From contig CM054158.1 of NCBI GenBank assembly GCA_028751875.1, forward strand, positions 4,860,167 to 4,924,166: a stretch of DNA of 64,000 nucleotides, written 5' to 3'. The notes under the pieces are model-generated. The model made no database searches, was not told where the DNA came from, and saw only the letters and a list, made by a program, of their open reading frames with translations. Both the position numbers and the translations under genes were made by a program. This document shows positions 47,446 to 57,547 of this stretch, in pieces. Every line of letters begins with the position of its first letter. Position 1 is the first letter of the stretch. The stretch comes from Rapana venosa. Lineage: Eukaryota > Mollusca > Gastropoda > Neogastropoda > Muricidae.

Positions 47446-47945
47446 TCTCACTCTGTGTGAGAGAAGATGTTAAAAATAATTTGCTATTGCTTCCTCTGTT
47501 AAAAAAAAATTACATAATGATAATAAATATTATCATTCTAAAAAATTAAACCTTGAAAAACAGTACAAGATATCCTAAAAAACAAAGTTGTCCAAACTTG
47601 TACAATTCAATTCCTCAGCTTCCCTAAAAACTAGGGTAAAACAAAAATTAAGCAGCCTGTATGTCTTAACTAAGTACACTAAATAAATTTATTTATTTAT
47701 TTGTATAAATGTCAAAAGGGTAGGAGTAAAACTGAATTAACACCAGAGGTACAACTTTTATTTTAATGCAAGTACTAATAAGATTTCTAAAAATTATTTG
47801 GGAAAATTCTGTTGAACATTCTGACTGTCAGAAATCAATGAAATAAAATCAGTGATAGGTGGACAAAAATGAAGATAATTATAACACACTTATCCTGTGC
47901 ATTTGATTTTGACGTAACAGGTCAGTTTGATACAGGCTGGCTGGC
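47446..47945. other. AT-rich unique sequence, no gene seen
   Basis: Contains a short (TTTA)n run at 47,686-47,702. Nothing else recognised. Confidence 0.6.
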
Positions 47946-47949
47946 AGGG

Positions 47950-47990
47950 GATATATATATAGATAGATATAGATATATATAGAGATAGAG

Positions 47991-48032
<42 letters not shown>

Positions 48033-48159
48033 GTGTGTGTGTGTGTAATGAATACACCCCCTCTGATAGTAATAGATTGTGCAAGATAGATATAGATATA
48101 GATATAGATAGATACATCCTGCACAATCTATTACTGTCAGAGGGGTGTATTCATTATAC
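47950..48159. repeat. Self-complementary CA/TA/TG tract followed by a ~40 bp-arm inverted repeat
   Basis: A (CA)n(TA)n(TG)n tract at 47,993-48,046 is self-complementary. It is followed by arms 48,043-48,084 and 48,119-48,159 (aatgaatacacccc... against its reverse complement), with one indel and two or three mismatches, around a loop of GATA-type repeats. It could extrude a cruciform or form a strong RNA hairpin. It may be a fold-back element or a read-through artefact. Confidence 0.88.
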
Positions 48160-48765
48160 AATCAGTTCTACAACAACAAACAAACAAAACCCACTGGACC
48201 TGATTGCACAGACTGGAAGGTGGAGAAAGAATGCAGTATTCCTGACAGAAAATGGCTGTCAACAGATCAAGTCTGCCTTCTGGTTGAACTAGAAAATAAA
48301 AACGTCTGCGTTAGTGGCAACATTTCACACAAGAGTGCCAGTACAGAGCATGAGTCAGCCTATTTGTGACATTTCAGTTCAACAGGATTTCTGATCCCTC
48401 ACAAAACATCAATGGCAAAAACATCGTTATGGGAGAAGGAAACAAAAAGAAAAGAGTTAAGTACTTTACAGGAGATTCTAGAGATTATCCTCACAAGCTA
48501 CCAACTGATAAAAAGATTATTCCAAGATAATAATAATAATAATAAAAAATATAAAAAAAAGAAAGAAAGGACTAATACATCTAAAACAAAAAAGAAAAAT
48601 GTCATCATATCTTGTGACTGTCACAAAAAGCACAGTTTCTGGCTTATCTCTTCCAGGTTTGAATGTGACATAAGTACAATTTGGCCAAAGTTTAAATGCC
48701 TGATCAGTAAAAATAAATAAGTAATAATAGATTAATAAGATAAAATAAAATGACAAAACTAGAAT
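48160..48765. other. Unique sequence, no gene seen
   Basis: A frame of about 100 codons at 48,412-48,720 is A-rich and lacks any recognisable domain. It is not called. Confidence 0.6.
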
Positions 48766-49310
48766 TAATCAATGTATTTCTCACTCAGCTGCCTATATAA
48801 ACTCAAAACCTGGGCTGTTTCAAAGAAAAGATGCGATGAAGTAGCTAAATAGTCAAGGCTATTCATGGCTAAATAGTGAAGACTATTCATAGGCTTTTGA
48901 TTTTCATCATTCGGCATTCATAGGTTTAGATCTCTATAGTGGCTGACGAATTAATAGAAAGGTTGGGGGGAGGGGGGATGTTTGTTAACAATTATTCCGT
49001 GCCAACTCATGTACAGATCTTCTTGTGACCTCACCACTTCCCTACTCTGGGTGTGTAATGTGATAAGTAAATCCAATTAAGCTGACAGAAAAAAAAAAAA
49101 AAAAAAATGAAAGATGAACACAGCGCAAGATAGGATAATCAATGTATTTCTCACCTACTGCCCGTATAGAACCAAAACCTCTGTTTCAGAGAAAAATGCG
49201 TGAGTGCTTAAAAGTGGTATGAAATATAACATCTAGGCTTTGATTTGTCTGCATTCAAAGATTCAGGCTACGATTAAAACAGTTGGGGATGGGATGTATT
49301 GTTAAAATTA
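48766..49310. repeat. Diverged direct duplication, ~200 bp units
   Basis: 48,766-48,975 and 49,137-49,305 share aatcaatgtatttctcac, a tgcc-tata-a-a-ccaaaacct segment, tttcagagaaaa/tttcaaagaaaa and aggctttgatttt-like sequence followed by ggttggggg/agttgggga. The second unit is shorter. A 19-base A run lies between them (49,089-49,107). Confidence 0.65.
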
Positions 49311-50194
49311 TTCTTACTATTAAATCTTTTATACTCATTTATTTATCTGCATGCAGAAGATCAAGTATACATTTCAGATGTGATCACACAGTTCGTATCC
49401 GTATTTGATGAGCTGCGAAAAGCAAAAATCTATAATCTGCACTGCAGAGTTTAACCAAAGAGAGGCTATGCAAATGGTCACGCATCAGTGGAGTAGTGTT
49501 CCGAGTGGTTGTGGTGTCGTGTGTATGGAATGGTGCCTCCACTCTGATGACTCCTTAAAAAAAAACTGAACACTGACAAATATACACCTGAAAAAACAGC
49601 ATACTCAGTAAGAATGTTATCATTCACTCATTTCCGCACAGAACTGTGTTGTGATAAAATTGCATAACTATTTGATGCAGATTAACAGCATTAAAATTCT
49701 TGGCAGGTGCATGGAAAAGGAGCTATACAAACGTGTTTTTCTAATTTTGAATAAACAAACATGAATAAAGAAATAATCTGAAATAGTGAAGTACCAGTGC
49801 CTTCAAGAGATAAATTCGATGTTGGAAAACTCCCTGTCACTCTCCTACAAAAATACACAACACATCATCAATATTTACATTACTGCATACAGCTAAAAGA
49901 ATCAGAACCTGACTGTCTTCCACTCTGATACCACCATCTCAAATTCCAAAGCAGTGACAACACACCCTTCACATTCTGAATGGAATAAGACTGTTGATGC
50001 AAGGGAGATAAGCACCCCAAGAACATCTTCCTAACTTAAAATGGTGGACTACTGGCATAAAGATTGAGACTACATTTGCTATGTTGAATTCTCTCATAAT
50101 TCAGGTGACAGGCTGGTGGCTATCCTGTTTCAGGTTATTTTAAAAACCATCCATGAACTGTTCAGTTGTATAACTTGGTCAACTGAAAACAACA
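49311..50194. other. AT-rich unique sequence, no gene seen
   Basis: No repeat family, open frame or splice pattern recognised. Confidence 0.55.
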
Positions 50195-50206
50195 GAAAAC
50201 CCTTTT

Positions 50207-50283
50207 CTTCTTCTTCCTTTTTTGTCATGTTTCTCCCAAGGGAGGTTTGACATTGATGAGCCTTCTCCATCTCTCTCTGTTCT
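50207..50283 (-). mobile_element. 77 bp LINE 3'-end insertion
   Basis: cttcttcttccttttttgtc, agggaggtttgacattgatg, agccttctccatctctctct: the extreme 3' end of the LINE family at 53,918-54,245 and 55,332-55,564. It is flanked by a perfect 12 bp direct repeat, gaaaaccctttt (50,195-50,206 and 50,284-50,295), so it is a genuine target-primed insertion truncated after 77 bp. Confidence 0.88.
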
Positions 50284-50434
50284 GAAAACCCTTTTCCTGT
50301 AGCATTTTCTGTGGCAGTTCTTCATATGTGAACTCCATTCTCACTTTCCCCAGCAAGCTTGAATCAGGGAAAGAAAAAAACCCAAAGGAACCGTTTTGAC
50401 AGGAAATTCTTTTTACTTACTGAATTATTCTGAC

Positions 50435-50625
50435 TTTCTTCCAAAACACTCCATTTTCAATAATTCTCTCCCATGCCAAAATCAAATGCTACTGTTAAGC
50501 ACCTGACAAATGGGAGGGAGTGGAGAGGTGGGAGGGGTTGTTTAACAGCAGCGCAACACATTGTCGCTCATAGGACAGACAACAACAGCTGCTGTCTGAG
50601 CATTCAACAAAGAAGAAGATGATGA
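50435..50625 (+). mobile_element. D-family retroposon, degraded
   Basis: ttctctcccatgccaaaatc, gttaagcacctgacaaatgg, cacattgtcgctcataggac, agacaacaacagctgctgtc, gagcattcaacaaagaagaa, ending in a short GAA/GAT tail. Confidence 0.75.
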
Positions 50626-50976
50626 TCTAGACCCTCGACAACTGAAGCGAGTGATGGAATAAAAATCTCCATGATTCACGATTGTAGAGACTCTGAAAAC
50701 ACAGATCTGATAGCTGACGAAAATGACAACACGACTTCGCAAGAATAGACAAACAAGACAAGACAACGCAAGAACGGACAACAAAAATGTCTTTGTTTCT
50801 TTGACAGACTGCCTTATTGCTTCACACTCAAACCAAGGAATTCTTATTCCTCACAAACAGTTACTCCCATATGCACACAGGAATGCAGTAGTTAAGACAG
50901 TGTATCTTATTAGCTGGAGCACAGTTCAAACCCTGACCTTGAAAACTGTCATCATCCTTTTCTTCTGTGTCCTAAG
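50626..50976. other. Unique sequence, no gene seen
   Basis: The open frame 50,723-51,046 runs into the following minisatellite and has no recognisable domain. Confidence 0.55.
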
Positions 50977-51740
50977 CTACCCTAGGTGGGTGGTCAGTGC
51001 TATGATAAAGAAGAAGACATACTACAGTCTACCACAACTACCCTAGGTGGGTGGTCAGTGCTATGATAAAGAAGACATACTACAGTCTACCACAACTACC
51101 CTAGGTGGGTGGTCAGTGCTATGATAAAGAAGAAGACATACTACAGTCTACCACAACTACCCTAGGTGGGTGGTCAGTGCTATGATAAAGAAGACATACT
51201 ACAGTCTACCACAACTACCCTAGGTGGGTGGTCAGTGCTATGATGAAGGAGACATACTACTGTCTACCTCAACTACCCTAGGTGGGTGGTCAGTGCTATG
51301 ATAAAGAAGACATACTACAGTCTACCTCAACTACCCTAGGTGGGTGGTCAGTGCTATGATGAAGAAGACATACTACAGTCTACCTCAACTACCCTAGGTG
51401 GGTGGTCAGTGCTATGATAAAGAAGACATACTACAGTCTACCTCAACTACCCTAGGTGGGTGGTCAGTGCTATGATAAAGAAGACATACTACAGTCTACC
51501 TCAACTACCCTAGGTGGGTGGTCAGTGCTATGATGAAGAAGACATACTACAGTCTACCTCAACTACCCTAGGTGGGTGGTCAGTGCTATGATGAAGAAGA
51601 CATACTACAGTCTACCTCAACTACCCTAGGTGGGTGGTCAGTGCTATGATGAAGAAGACATACTACAGTCTACCTCAACTACCCTAGGTGAGTGGTCAGT
51701 GCTATGATAAAGAAGACATACTACAGTCTACCTCAACTAC
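50977..51740. repeat. 58/61 bp minisatellite, 13 units
   Basis: The units begin ctaccctaggtgggtggtca and contain gtgctatgataaagaagac and catactacagtctacc. Units start at 50,977, 51,038, 51,096, 51,157, 51,215 and then about every 58 bp. The first and third units carry an extra gaa (61 bp), giving a long-short-long-short order. The first units read ccacaacta and the later ones cctcaacta at the end. It lies just left of the piggyBac-type element. Confidence 0.95.
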
Positions 51741-51769
51741 ATTGCCTGACCCCACACATTCTCCCTTAA

Positions 51770-52839
51770 CCCTTTGCTGGGCACAGCAAAATCATTTGTT
51801 CACTTCCTGCTGGGCAAGCAAAATGGAGGTGGATGGCCTCTGAGTGGGTGGGTGTATTTAACATGCAATAACTCCACAATGGCTTAATGGATTGTAATGA
51901 AATAAAAACAACAAAATGCAGAAATGAATAAAGAAACTGCTATTTGCTATTGTGTGTTGTTGTTATTTTTTTTTAAAAGAATTATAATGCATAAACACAC
52001 AAGGTCATTGATCGGTTTGTATGTGTCACAGTTAGTGTTGCAGTAGCTTTGGAATGCATGCATGGATTTTGATAAAATAAAAAGGAAAACATTCAGAAAC
52101 AATTACAGAAGAAAAGTTTTCAACCTACTGTTGTGTTTTTAGTTGTTTTTTTATGAATGATGCACGAAAACATGAAACATTCCGACGGTCGCCATTTTGT
52201 TTGCCAACGATCGCCGACGATCGCGATGCATGTTAACTTTACAGTTCGAGCCGCTACCATAACAAAAGTCCCAAATAGCAATCAATTCACAAAATATATC
52301 AAGTTGTGAACCATTGCCAAACTCGAAATCCGCGATAATTTCCCCAATTCTATGAGCAGAATTCAAAATGCGCATCGGCTGAGTTAGATTTGACGATCGA
52401 TTTACGTCTCGAACTTCGTTGTTGTCAAAGCCGGTCTTTCTTGCTTCAATCAACAAAGTCAGAAGCGCACACACTACTCAGATCGCTTACATCGATATTT
52501 GAGCCTGGATACACATCTCACAGCGTCATATTTTCAGCATGAAAGCCATAAAAATGATCGTACATGTCGGATTCGAAGATAGCGTCCATCTTGGGAAAAA
52601 TTGCGATTTTTTCTTCCAAAACTTGCCACAAACACATTCCAACCGCCGCCATTTGCAATGTACATGCGGAAGTCACGTGGACAGTCTTGTTGCTTTTATT
52701 TTGACGAGATTTGAAGCGAGATTGGCGGGAATTTCGAATGTATGAACGCACTGAAGTGACGGTCACGACGCCGGCCGTTTTTGGCCGTTGTGCCCAAGGA
52801 TAGGTTCGGACGTTTTGGGACGCTATGCCCAGCAAAGGG
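51770..52839. mobile_element. piggyBac-type MITE with TTAA target duplication
   Basis: 1,070 bp bounded by TTAA (51,766-51,769 and 52,840-52,843) and inverted ends: left ccctttgctgggcacagc, right (reverse complement) ccctttgctgggcatagc, 17 of 18 matching. TTAA plus termini beginning CCC is the hallmark of the piggyBac superfamily. A second subterminal copy of tgctgggca-agcaaaat sits at 51,808-51,825. No transposase DDD domain is recognisable. A minus-strand frame at 52,835-52,518 (starting next to the right end) has no clear family match. Probably non-autonomous. Confidence 0.9.
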
Positions 52840-52843
52840 TTAA

Positions 52844-53159
52844 GTTAACTCACCACAGTGGAGAAGGACCACATTTTTCGTTGCAAGGTATCAAAAGGTG
52901 TATGTGTGGGGTGGGAGGGTGGCAGAACTGGAAAATGTGGGCTAGTGTAGCGTCCATGGATCAGTGCTACGTGAACATTAATTCTGATGATCTGTCATTG
53001 ATTCAGCGAGTGAGCTTAAACTCCAAATTCCCTCACCCAACCCCTCCACTCCCTCCCATTGCTCCCCCACCCCCATCCTCCCCCCCACCTTCCATCCTCC
53101 CCCACCCCACCCCTCCCCGCTGACCAATCCTGTCCAGCAGGACATCGACAGCAGTTATC
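52844..53159 (-). other. Probable GXYLT 3' UTR or flank
   Basis: This lies directly downstream of the GXYLT stop codon on the minus strand. It contains a C-rich run on the plus strand at 53,036-53,118. No AATAAA signal is seen here. The nearest minus-strand AATAAA is at 52,700-52,695, inside the MITE. Confidence 0.5.
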
Positions 53160-53399
53160 TCACAGGGGGAGCATTGTGATCAGGTTTAACTGCCTGTGAC
53201 TGCTGATGACCCCGTGACTGCTGATGACCCGTGACTGCTGATGACCCTGTGACTGTTGACCTTTGGTCTCCATGAGGAGGAGCTGGAGTTGCCTGAGGAA
53301 GAGGTGGGGGTACTTGCCGCAGGGGGAGGAGCTGACGGCCTGCAGGTTCTGCTTCAGGCTCTGCAGCAACACCAGCTCCAGGTCCTGCCCAAACTGGTA
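53160..53399 (-). CDS. GXYLT: GXYLT terminal exon with stop codon
   Basis: Phase 0 entry after ttgatgttgcag; stop TGA at 53,160-53,162. It encodes YQFGQDLELVLLQSLKQNLQ, then CGKYPHLFLRQLQLLLME, resembling the conserved C-terminal helix of GXYLT (CGK...FxxQL). A tail containing HQQSRVISSHGVISSHRQ follows, built from three direct DNA repeats of 18, 17 and 18 bp (about 53,206-53,258) that share ctgatgaccc. The tail does not resemble known family C termini. The upstream intron ends in a 300 bp (GTT/GAT)n tract reaching to the acceptor. Confidence 0.85.
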   Translation of the reverse strand, partial: YQFGQDLELVLLQSLKQNLQAVSSSPCGKYPHLFLRQLQLLLMETKGQQSQGHQQSRVISSHGVISSHRQLNLITMLPL

Positions 53400-53700
53400 C
53401 TGCAACATCAACAACATCATCAATGATATCAACAACAACATCGTCAATGATAACAACAATATCATCAACATTGACAACAACAACATCAACAAAAACAATG
53501 TGGGTTTTTTTAATTAAAAAAACAAACATCAACAACAATATCAACAACCACAATAACATCAACAGCAGCATCAACAACAACCACAACAACAACAATACCA
53601 CCATCAACAACAACAACAACAATAACATCAACAACAATACCACCATCAACAACAATATCAACATCATCAACAACAACATCAACAACAAGGCTCCCGGGAC
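53400..53700. repeat. (CAA/CATCAA)n tract in the last GXYLT intron
   Basis: Imperfect CAACAT and CAACAA repeats. In the transcript this is a (GTT/GAT)-rich tract running right up to the terminal-exon acceptor at 53,400. Confidence 0.95.
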
Positions 53701-53917
53701 ATGTACACGACAAGCTTAGAAAACAAGCATGTCAAACAACAACAACAACATCACCAACAAGTCCAGTAAAAAAAAAAAACCACTTTCACCATCACCCCAT
53801 GAAAGACAACTACAACACTGTCAGGCACACAGTTGACAGCAGGCATAATCTCAAAGAGACACAAGAAAACTATATTCTGTATTGGTTTAAACATTCCAGG
53901 ATAAACTTCAAATCTTC

Positions 53918-54245
53918 TTCTTCTTCCTTTTTTGTCAGTTTCACCCAGGGGAGGTTTGACATTGATGAGCCTTCTCCATCTCTCTCTGTTTTGAGCTTCC
54001 TCCTTATTTATGCCCCTTTCTCTAAGATCATCGGCAATACAGGCAGCCCAGGTCTTGCTAGGTCTTCCCTTTGGTCTCTTTCCATCCACTACGAAGTTCA
54101 TTGCTCTTTTTATGACGTGGTGGTCTGCTTTCCATTGAACGTGCCCAAACCAGCGCAGTCTATTGCTACTAGCTACAGACTTCAGATCATCAACCTTGCA
54201 CATTCTCCATAGTTCTTCATTTGTGATCCTGTCTTCCCATTTGAT
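53918..54245 (-). pseudogene. LINE 3' end (C-terminal ORF2 fragment)
   Basis: The minus-strand frame reads KWEDRITNEELWRMCKVDDL, NRLRWFGHVQWKADHHVIKR, AMNFVVDGKRPKGRPSKTW, DLRERGINKEEAQNRERWRR and LINVKPPLGETDKKG, the C terminus of a non-LTR retrotransposon ORF2 of a family different from the FADD elements above. The 3' tail is (GAA)n. It lies in the last intron of GXYLT on the same strand. No target-site duplication was found by eye. Confidence 0.82.
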
Positions 54246-54334
54246 CTTTGAAAAATCACCACCAGCAAAAGCAAGGCACCTGACCAGTCGGCACAAGGCC
54301 ACAGCTCAGAAAACAAACTGTATGTCGGAGAGTA

Positions 54335-54680
54335 AACTTCCCCCGTGGGGATGCTGCGGACTTGTCAGTATAAATCAATAGCATCCCCATAGTCTGCAAA
54401 TTCTGTGCTAGGAATTCCCGCTTTTCTGTCCCTCTCTTTCTTTCTGCCTTGTTCCTTTTGCTTTCTGTCACCTCCTCCTTCTTGTCGATTTTTTGCCTTC
54501 TTGGTCCATTCTCCTGCCTTTTTTTTCCAGAAAGACTTAAAAGATACAAATTCTCTCCCTTGCCAAAGTCAGATGCGTCTGAGCATTCAATGAAGAACAA
54601 GAACAAGAACAAGAACAAGAAGAAGAACAACAACAACAAGAGGAGAAGAAGAAGGAAGAAGAAGAAGAAGAAAGTTCCAT
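54335..54680 (+). mobile_element. D-family retroposon with GAACAA tail
   Basis: cttgtcagtataaatcaata, gcaaattctgtgctaggaat, ttctgccttgttccttttgc, cctccttcttgtcgattttt, ctctcccttgccaaagtcag, then directly gcgtctgagcattcaatgaa (the central block with cttgtcaggcgc is deleted) and a (AAGAAC)n/(GAA)n tail. Confidence 0.82.
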
Positions 54681-54928
54681 AGGTTTTCTGGTCACAGGAC
54701 AGTAACGCTTTGGGAGAAAAGATCAAATCATTTATCACATTAATTTTCATAACACTTTATGACACAGTGCAGAGGTAATATTTCAGAGGTACCAAACTAC
54801 AGGACGCTTTCTGGTAGAAATATCAGTAACAAAATGGAGAAGAAACCTTGTCAGCATGAAAAACAGTGCATTTCAATGTTGAAGCATTCTCATGGCAAAC
54901 TATGGCACTTTGTTGTTGTTGTTGTTGT

Positions 54929-55295
54929 TGTTCCTCAGCTACAGCTCCAAGGTTCACCAATCATGAGATTTTGCGTATGCGACCGTTTTTGCCCAACACG
55001 AAGATAGCCGCATCCCAACTTCAGGGTCGTATTTTGGGTATGTTCATGTTTATGTAACCCTATAAATGCCGACATGAATTATGGGGTTTTTAACGTGCAT
55101 ATTTGATCTTCTGCATGTGTACATACACGAAGGGAATTAAGGCACTGGCAGGTCTGCACTTGAAAGTTGACCTGGGAGATCATTGTAAAAATGGCCGTCC
55201 TTAATTCACCATATGCCACTGGGATTCAAACCCACGACTTCACATGGGGATTGAAGTCAAACAGTCTTACCACTCGGCTATAGCGTCTGTCTACA
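54929..55295 (-). mobile_element. S-family SINE, full length
   Basis: Minus-strand head near 55,290: tagccgagtggtaagactgt with B box tgggtttgaatcccagtg. Body and 3' end on the plus strand: acagctccaaggttcaccaa (54,939) and cctcagct. A (GTT)n run at 54,911-54,930 adjoins the 3' end. It lies in the last intron of GXYLT. Confidence 0.88.
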
Positions 55296-55331
55296 GTACA
55301 TTTAAATTTTACCTTGGTGTGATAAAACCCC

Positions 55332-55564
55332 GTTCAACAGAAAGCAGACCACCCCATCATAAAAAGAGCAATGAACTTCGTAGTGGATGGAAAGAGACCA
55401 AAGGGAAGACCTAGCAAAACCTGGGCTGCCTGTATTGCAGATGCTCTTAGAGAAAGGGGCAGCATAAATAAGGAGGAGGAAGCTCAAAACAGAGAGAGAT
55501 GGAGAAGGCTCATCAATGTCAAACCTCCCCTGGGAGAAACATGACAAAAAAGGAAGAAGAAGAA
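55332..55564 (+). mobile_element. 233 bp LINE 3'-end insertion
   Basis: The sequence matches the 3' end of 53,918-54,245 (caatgaacttcgtagtggat, gagatggagaaggctcatca, gggagaaacatgacaaaaaa, ggaagaagaagaag). It is bounded by a perfect 16 bp target-site duplication ggtgtgataaaacccc (55,316-55,331 and 55,565-55,580). The plus-strand frame encodes the same MNFVVDGKRPKGRPSKTWAA segment. Confidence 0.93.
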
Positions 55565-55584
55565 GGTGTGATAAAACCCCAACA

Positions 55585-55984
55585 ATGGTGGGTTTTTCCC
55601 CCAACATTCACAGAGGACTTCTCCTGCCTTCCCTTGCTGTGTGGGATGCCTAGTGCCTGGTCTTTTCCTGTGACTCTGCAGCAGGTCTGACCTCAGCCAA
55701 CACTTCCCGACTTCACAACAGCTCGTCACAAAAAAAGTTTATATAAATGCCAGAAAAGTAGTTGTCACACTTGCTTTAAAAAAAAGAAAAAAAAAGGGCA
55801 GAAAAACAGACTAGAAAGGTAGAAAAAAAGCAAAAGAGGAGAGAAAGAGAGAGGATGACAAAAGTAAAGAGAAAGAAGAACAAAAAGAGGTGATAAGAAA
55901 AGGGACATTTCTAACACAGATTTCCAGAAGATAGTGGATGTATTTACTGAAGAGCACCTGAAATTTCCCATGGGGGGAGAAGGG
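55585..55984. other. GXYLT intron sequence, no feature
   Basis: A purine-rich stretch at 55,778-55,905. Nothing else recognised. Confidence 0.55.
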
Positions 55985-56240
55985 AGAGATTTACAGAGAG
56001 ACAGACATAGGTGGAGGGAGATTTACAGAGAGACAGACGTAGCTGGAGGGAGATTTACAGAGAGACAGACGTAGCCAGAGGGAGATTTACAGAGAGACAG
56101 ACGTAGACAGAGGGAGATTTACAGAGAGACAGACGTAGACAGAGGGAGATTTACAGAGAGACAGACGTAGACAGAGGGAGATTTACAGAGAAACAGACGT
56201 AGACGGAGGGAGATTTACAGAGAGACAGACGTAGACAGTG
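55985..56240. repeat. 32 bp minisatellite next to a GXYLT donor site
   Basis: About eight units of agatttacagagagacagac plus gtagacagaggg, nearly perfect. The array ends at 56,240, directly against the donor gtaagg of the 56,247-56,419 exon. Confidence 0.95.
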
Positions 56241-56246
56241 CCTTAC

Positions 56247-56419
56247 GTTTCTAAAAGTGGTGTAGACAGCCTTGAATGCCGGCTGCTTGTCGTTGTGCGT
56301 CACCCCGCGACTGCCGTGAACAATGAACGCCCCGTGCTGCTCCGCTGACTTGCACACACTCATGTACATGCAGTGGTCAGGCCGGTAGTTCCACTCACAG
56401 CTGAACACGTACAGCTCTT
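56247..56419 (-). CDS. GXYLT: GXYLT exon: WNYRPDHC and [15 protein letters not shown]
   Basis: 173 bp. The acceptor cgtgttttgcag precedes AAGAGCTG. The donor is AGAAAC followed by gtaagg, a strong consensus. Two leading bases complete Glu after His-Pro of the previous exon. The exon then encodes [34 protein letters not shown] and YTTFRN, ending in phase 0. The HG motif and the DKQPAF block are characteristic of the carboxy half of the GXYLT catalytic domain. The intron side of the donor runs almost at once into a 32 bp minisatellite (55,985-56,240). Confidence 0.92.
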
Positions 56420-56514
56420 CTGCAAAACACGTCACAAACATCACATGTTTTTGTTCCTAAAAGATGTGATTTTCAATTCTGAAGCATGCTCACGGCAAAC
56501 TTAAGGCACACTTG

Positions 56515-56842
56515 TTTCTTTTTCGTTCCTCGGCTAGAGCTCCGAGGTTCACCAATGGTGAGATGTTGCGTGTGCGACCGCTTTTTGCCACCATGAAGGT
56601 AGCCACATTTTGATTTCAGGGATGTATGCTGGTTGTGTTCGTGTTTCCATAATCTACAGAACGCTGACATGAATTACAGGGTCTTCAAAGTGCATATTCA
56701 ATCTTCTGCATATGTATATATATACATGAAGGGAATTAAGGCATTGGTATGTCTGCACTTGAAGTTAACTTGGGAGATTGTAAAAATCCCCACCTTTAAT
56801 TCAGCAGACGCCGCCGAGATTACAATCCATGACTTCGACTTT
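56515..56842 (-). mobile_element. S-family SINE, head truncated
   Basis: ctagagctccgaggttcacc, accatgaaggtagccacatt, gtgttcgtgtttccataatc, atgaattacagggtcttcaa, gcacttgaagttaacttggg and cagacgccgccgagattaca. The tRNA-like head beyond 56,842 is missing. Confidence 0.85.
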
Positions 56843-56885
56843 TGGGTTTTCTTTTGGGATTTTCTCTTATTTGCAATACCCGACA

Positions 56886-56898
56886 TATATATATATAT

Positions 56899-56979
<81 letters not shown>

Positions 56980-57110
56980 GTAACAGAGTGGACATATTTG
57001 ATGTCCCTTCTCTGCACAATCTCGGGTATTTGATCCCACTTCTGACACCATTTGTAACAGAGTGGACATAGTTGATGTCCCATCTCTGCACAATCTCGGG
57101 TACAAGGCAC
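56886..57110. repeat. (TA)n tract and a 74 bp tandem duplication
   Basis: TA/CA repeats 56,884-56,976, then two units starting gtaacagagtggacat (56,980 and 57,054) with gatgtccc-tctctgcacaat and ctcgggta in both. Confidence 0.92.
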
Positions 57111-57547
57111 AGTCTCACAGTTTGGATGTGGCCTCTAGAAAGAGGCTGCATACATTATACATTTCCCCATGTAGGCAAAGTGCATGCAATGGACAGCTTT
57201 CAATTACAACCCAAGGAAACAGAGCACTGCACAATTTGCAGGTATGTCCCAAAATATTAACACATCGCTCTGACCTCATGGGAGGTAATCTAATTACCGC
57301 ACCATCACATTTTTTTTATTTTATTTTTTAAAATAAATATGACCTGATATAATCAAACAAAATTCACAGTGTTTGAAAAACCTGTCAGATTTTCTGGACT
57401 AATTTCCTTCCCTATATTAAGCACCAAAAACTCTATTCTAACCAATCCTTTATAATTTCTGGGTATGGATGTAAGCAAAGAACAAATATAACGTACAAAG
57501 TGCATAAGAAATTTACATTTTTTAAGACAAAATGAGTTTTTATTTTC
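57111..57547. other. GXYLT intron, no feature
   Basis: AT-rich. No repeat or exon recognised. Confidence 0.55.

Noticed and set aside
48412..48720. 102-codon open frame
   Set aside because: A-rich composition, no domain, no supporting splice or repeat evidence.
50977..51740. CRISPR-like or regulatory repeat array
   Set aside because: Whole 58/61 bp units repeat with no variable spacers; ordinary minisatellite.
52151..52835. Transposase gene inside the piggyBac-type element
   Set aside because: Two short minus-strand frames have no recognisable catalytic motif and do not join convincingly; left as non-autonomous.
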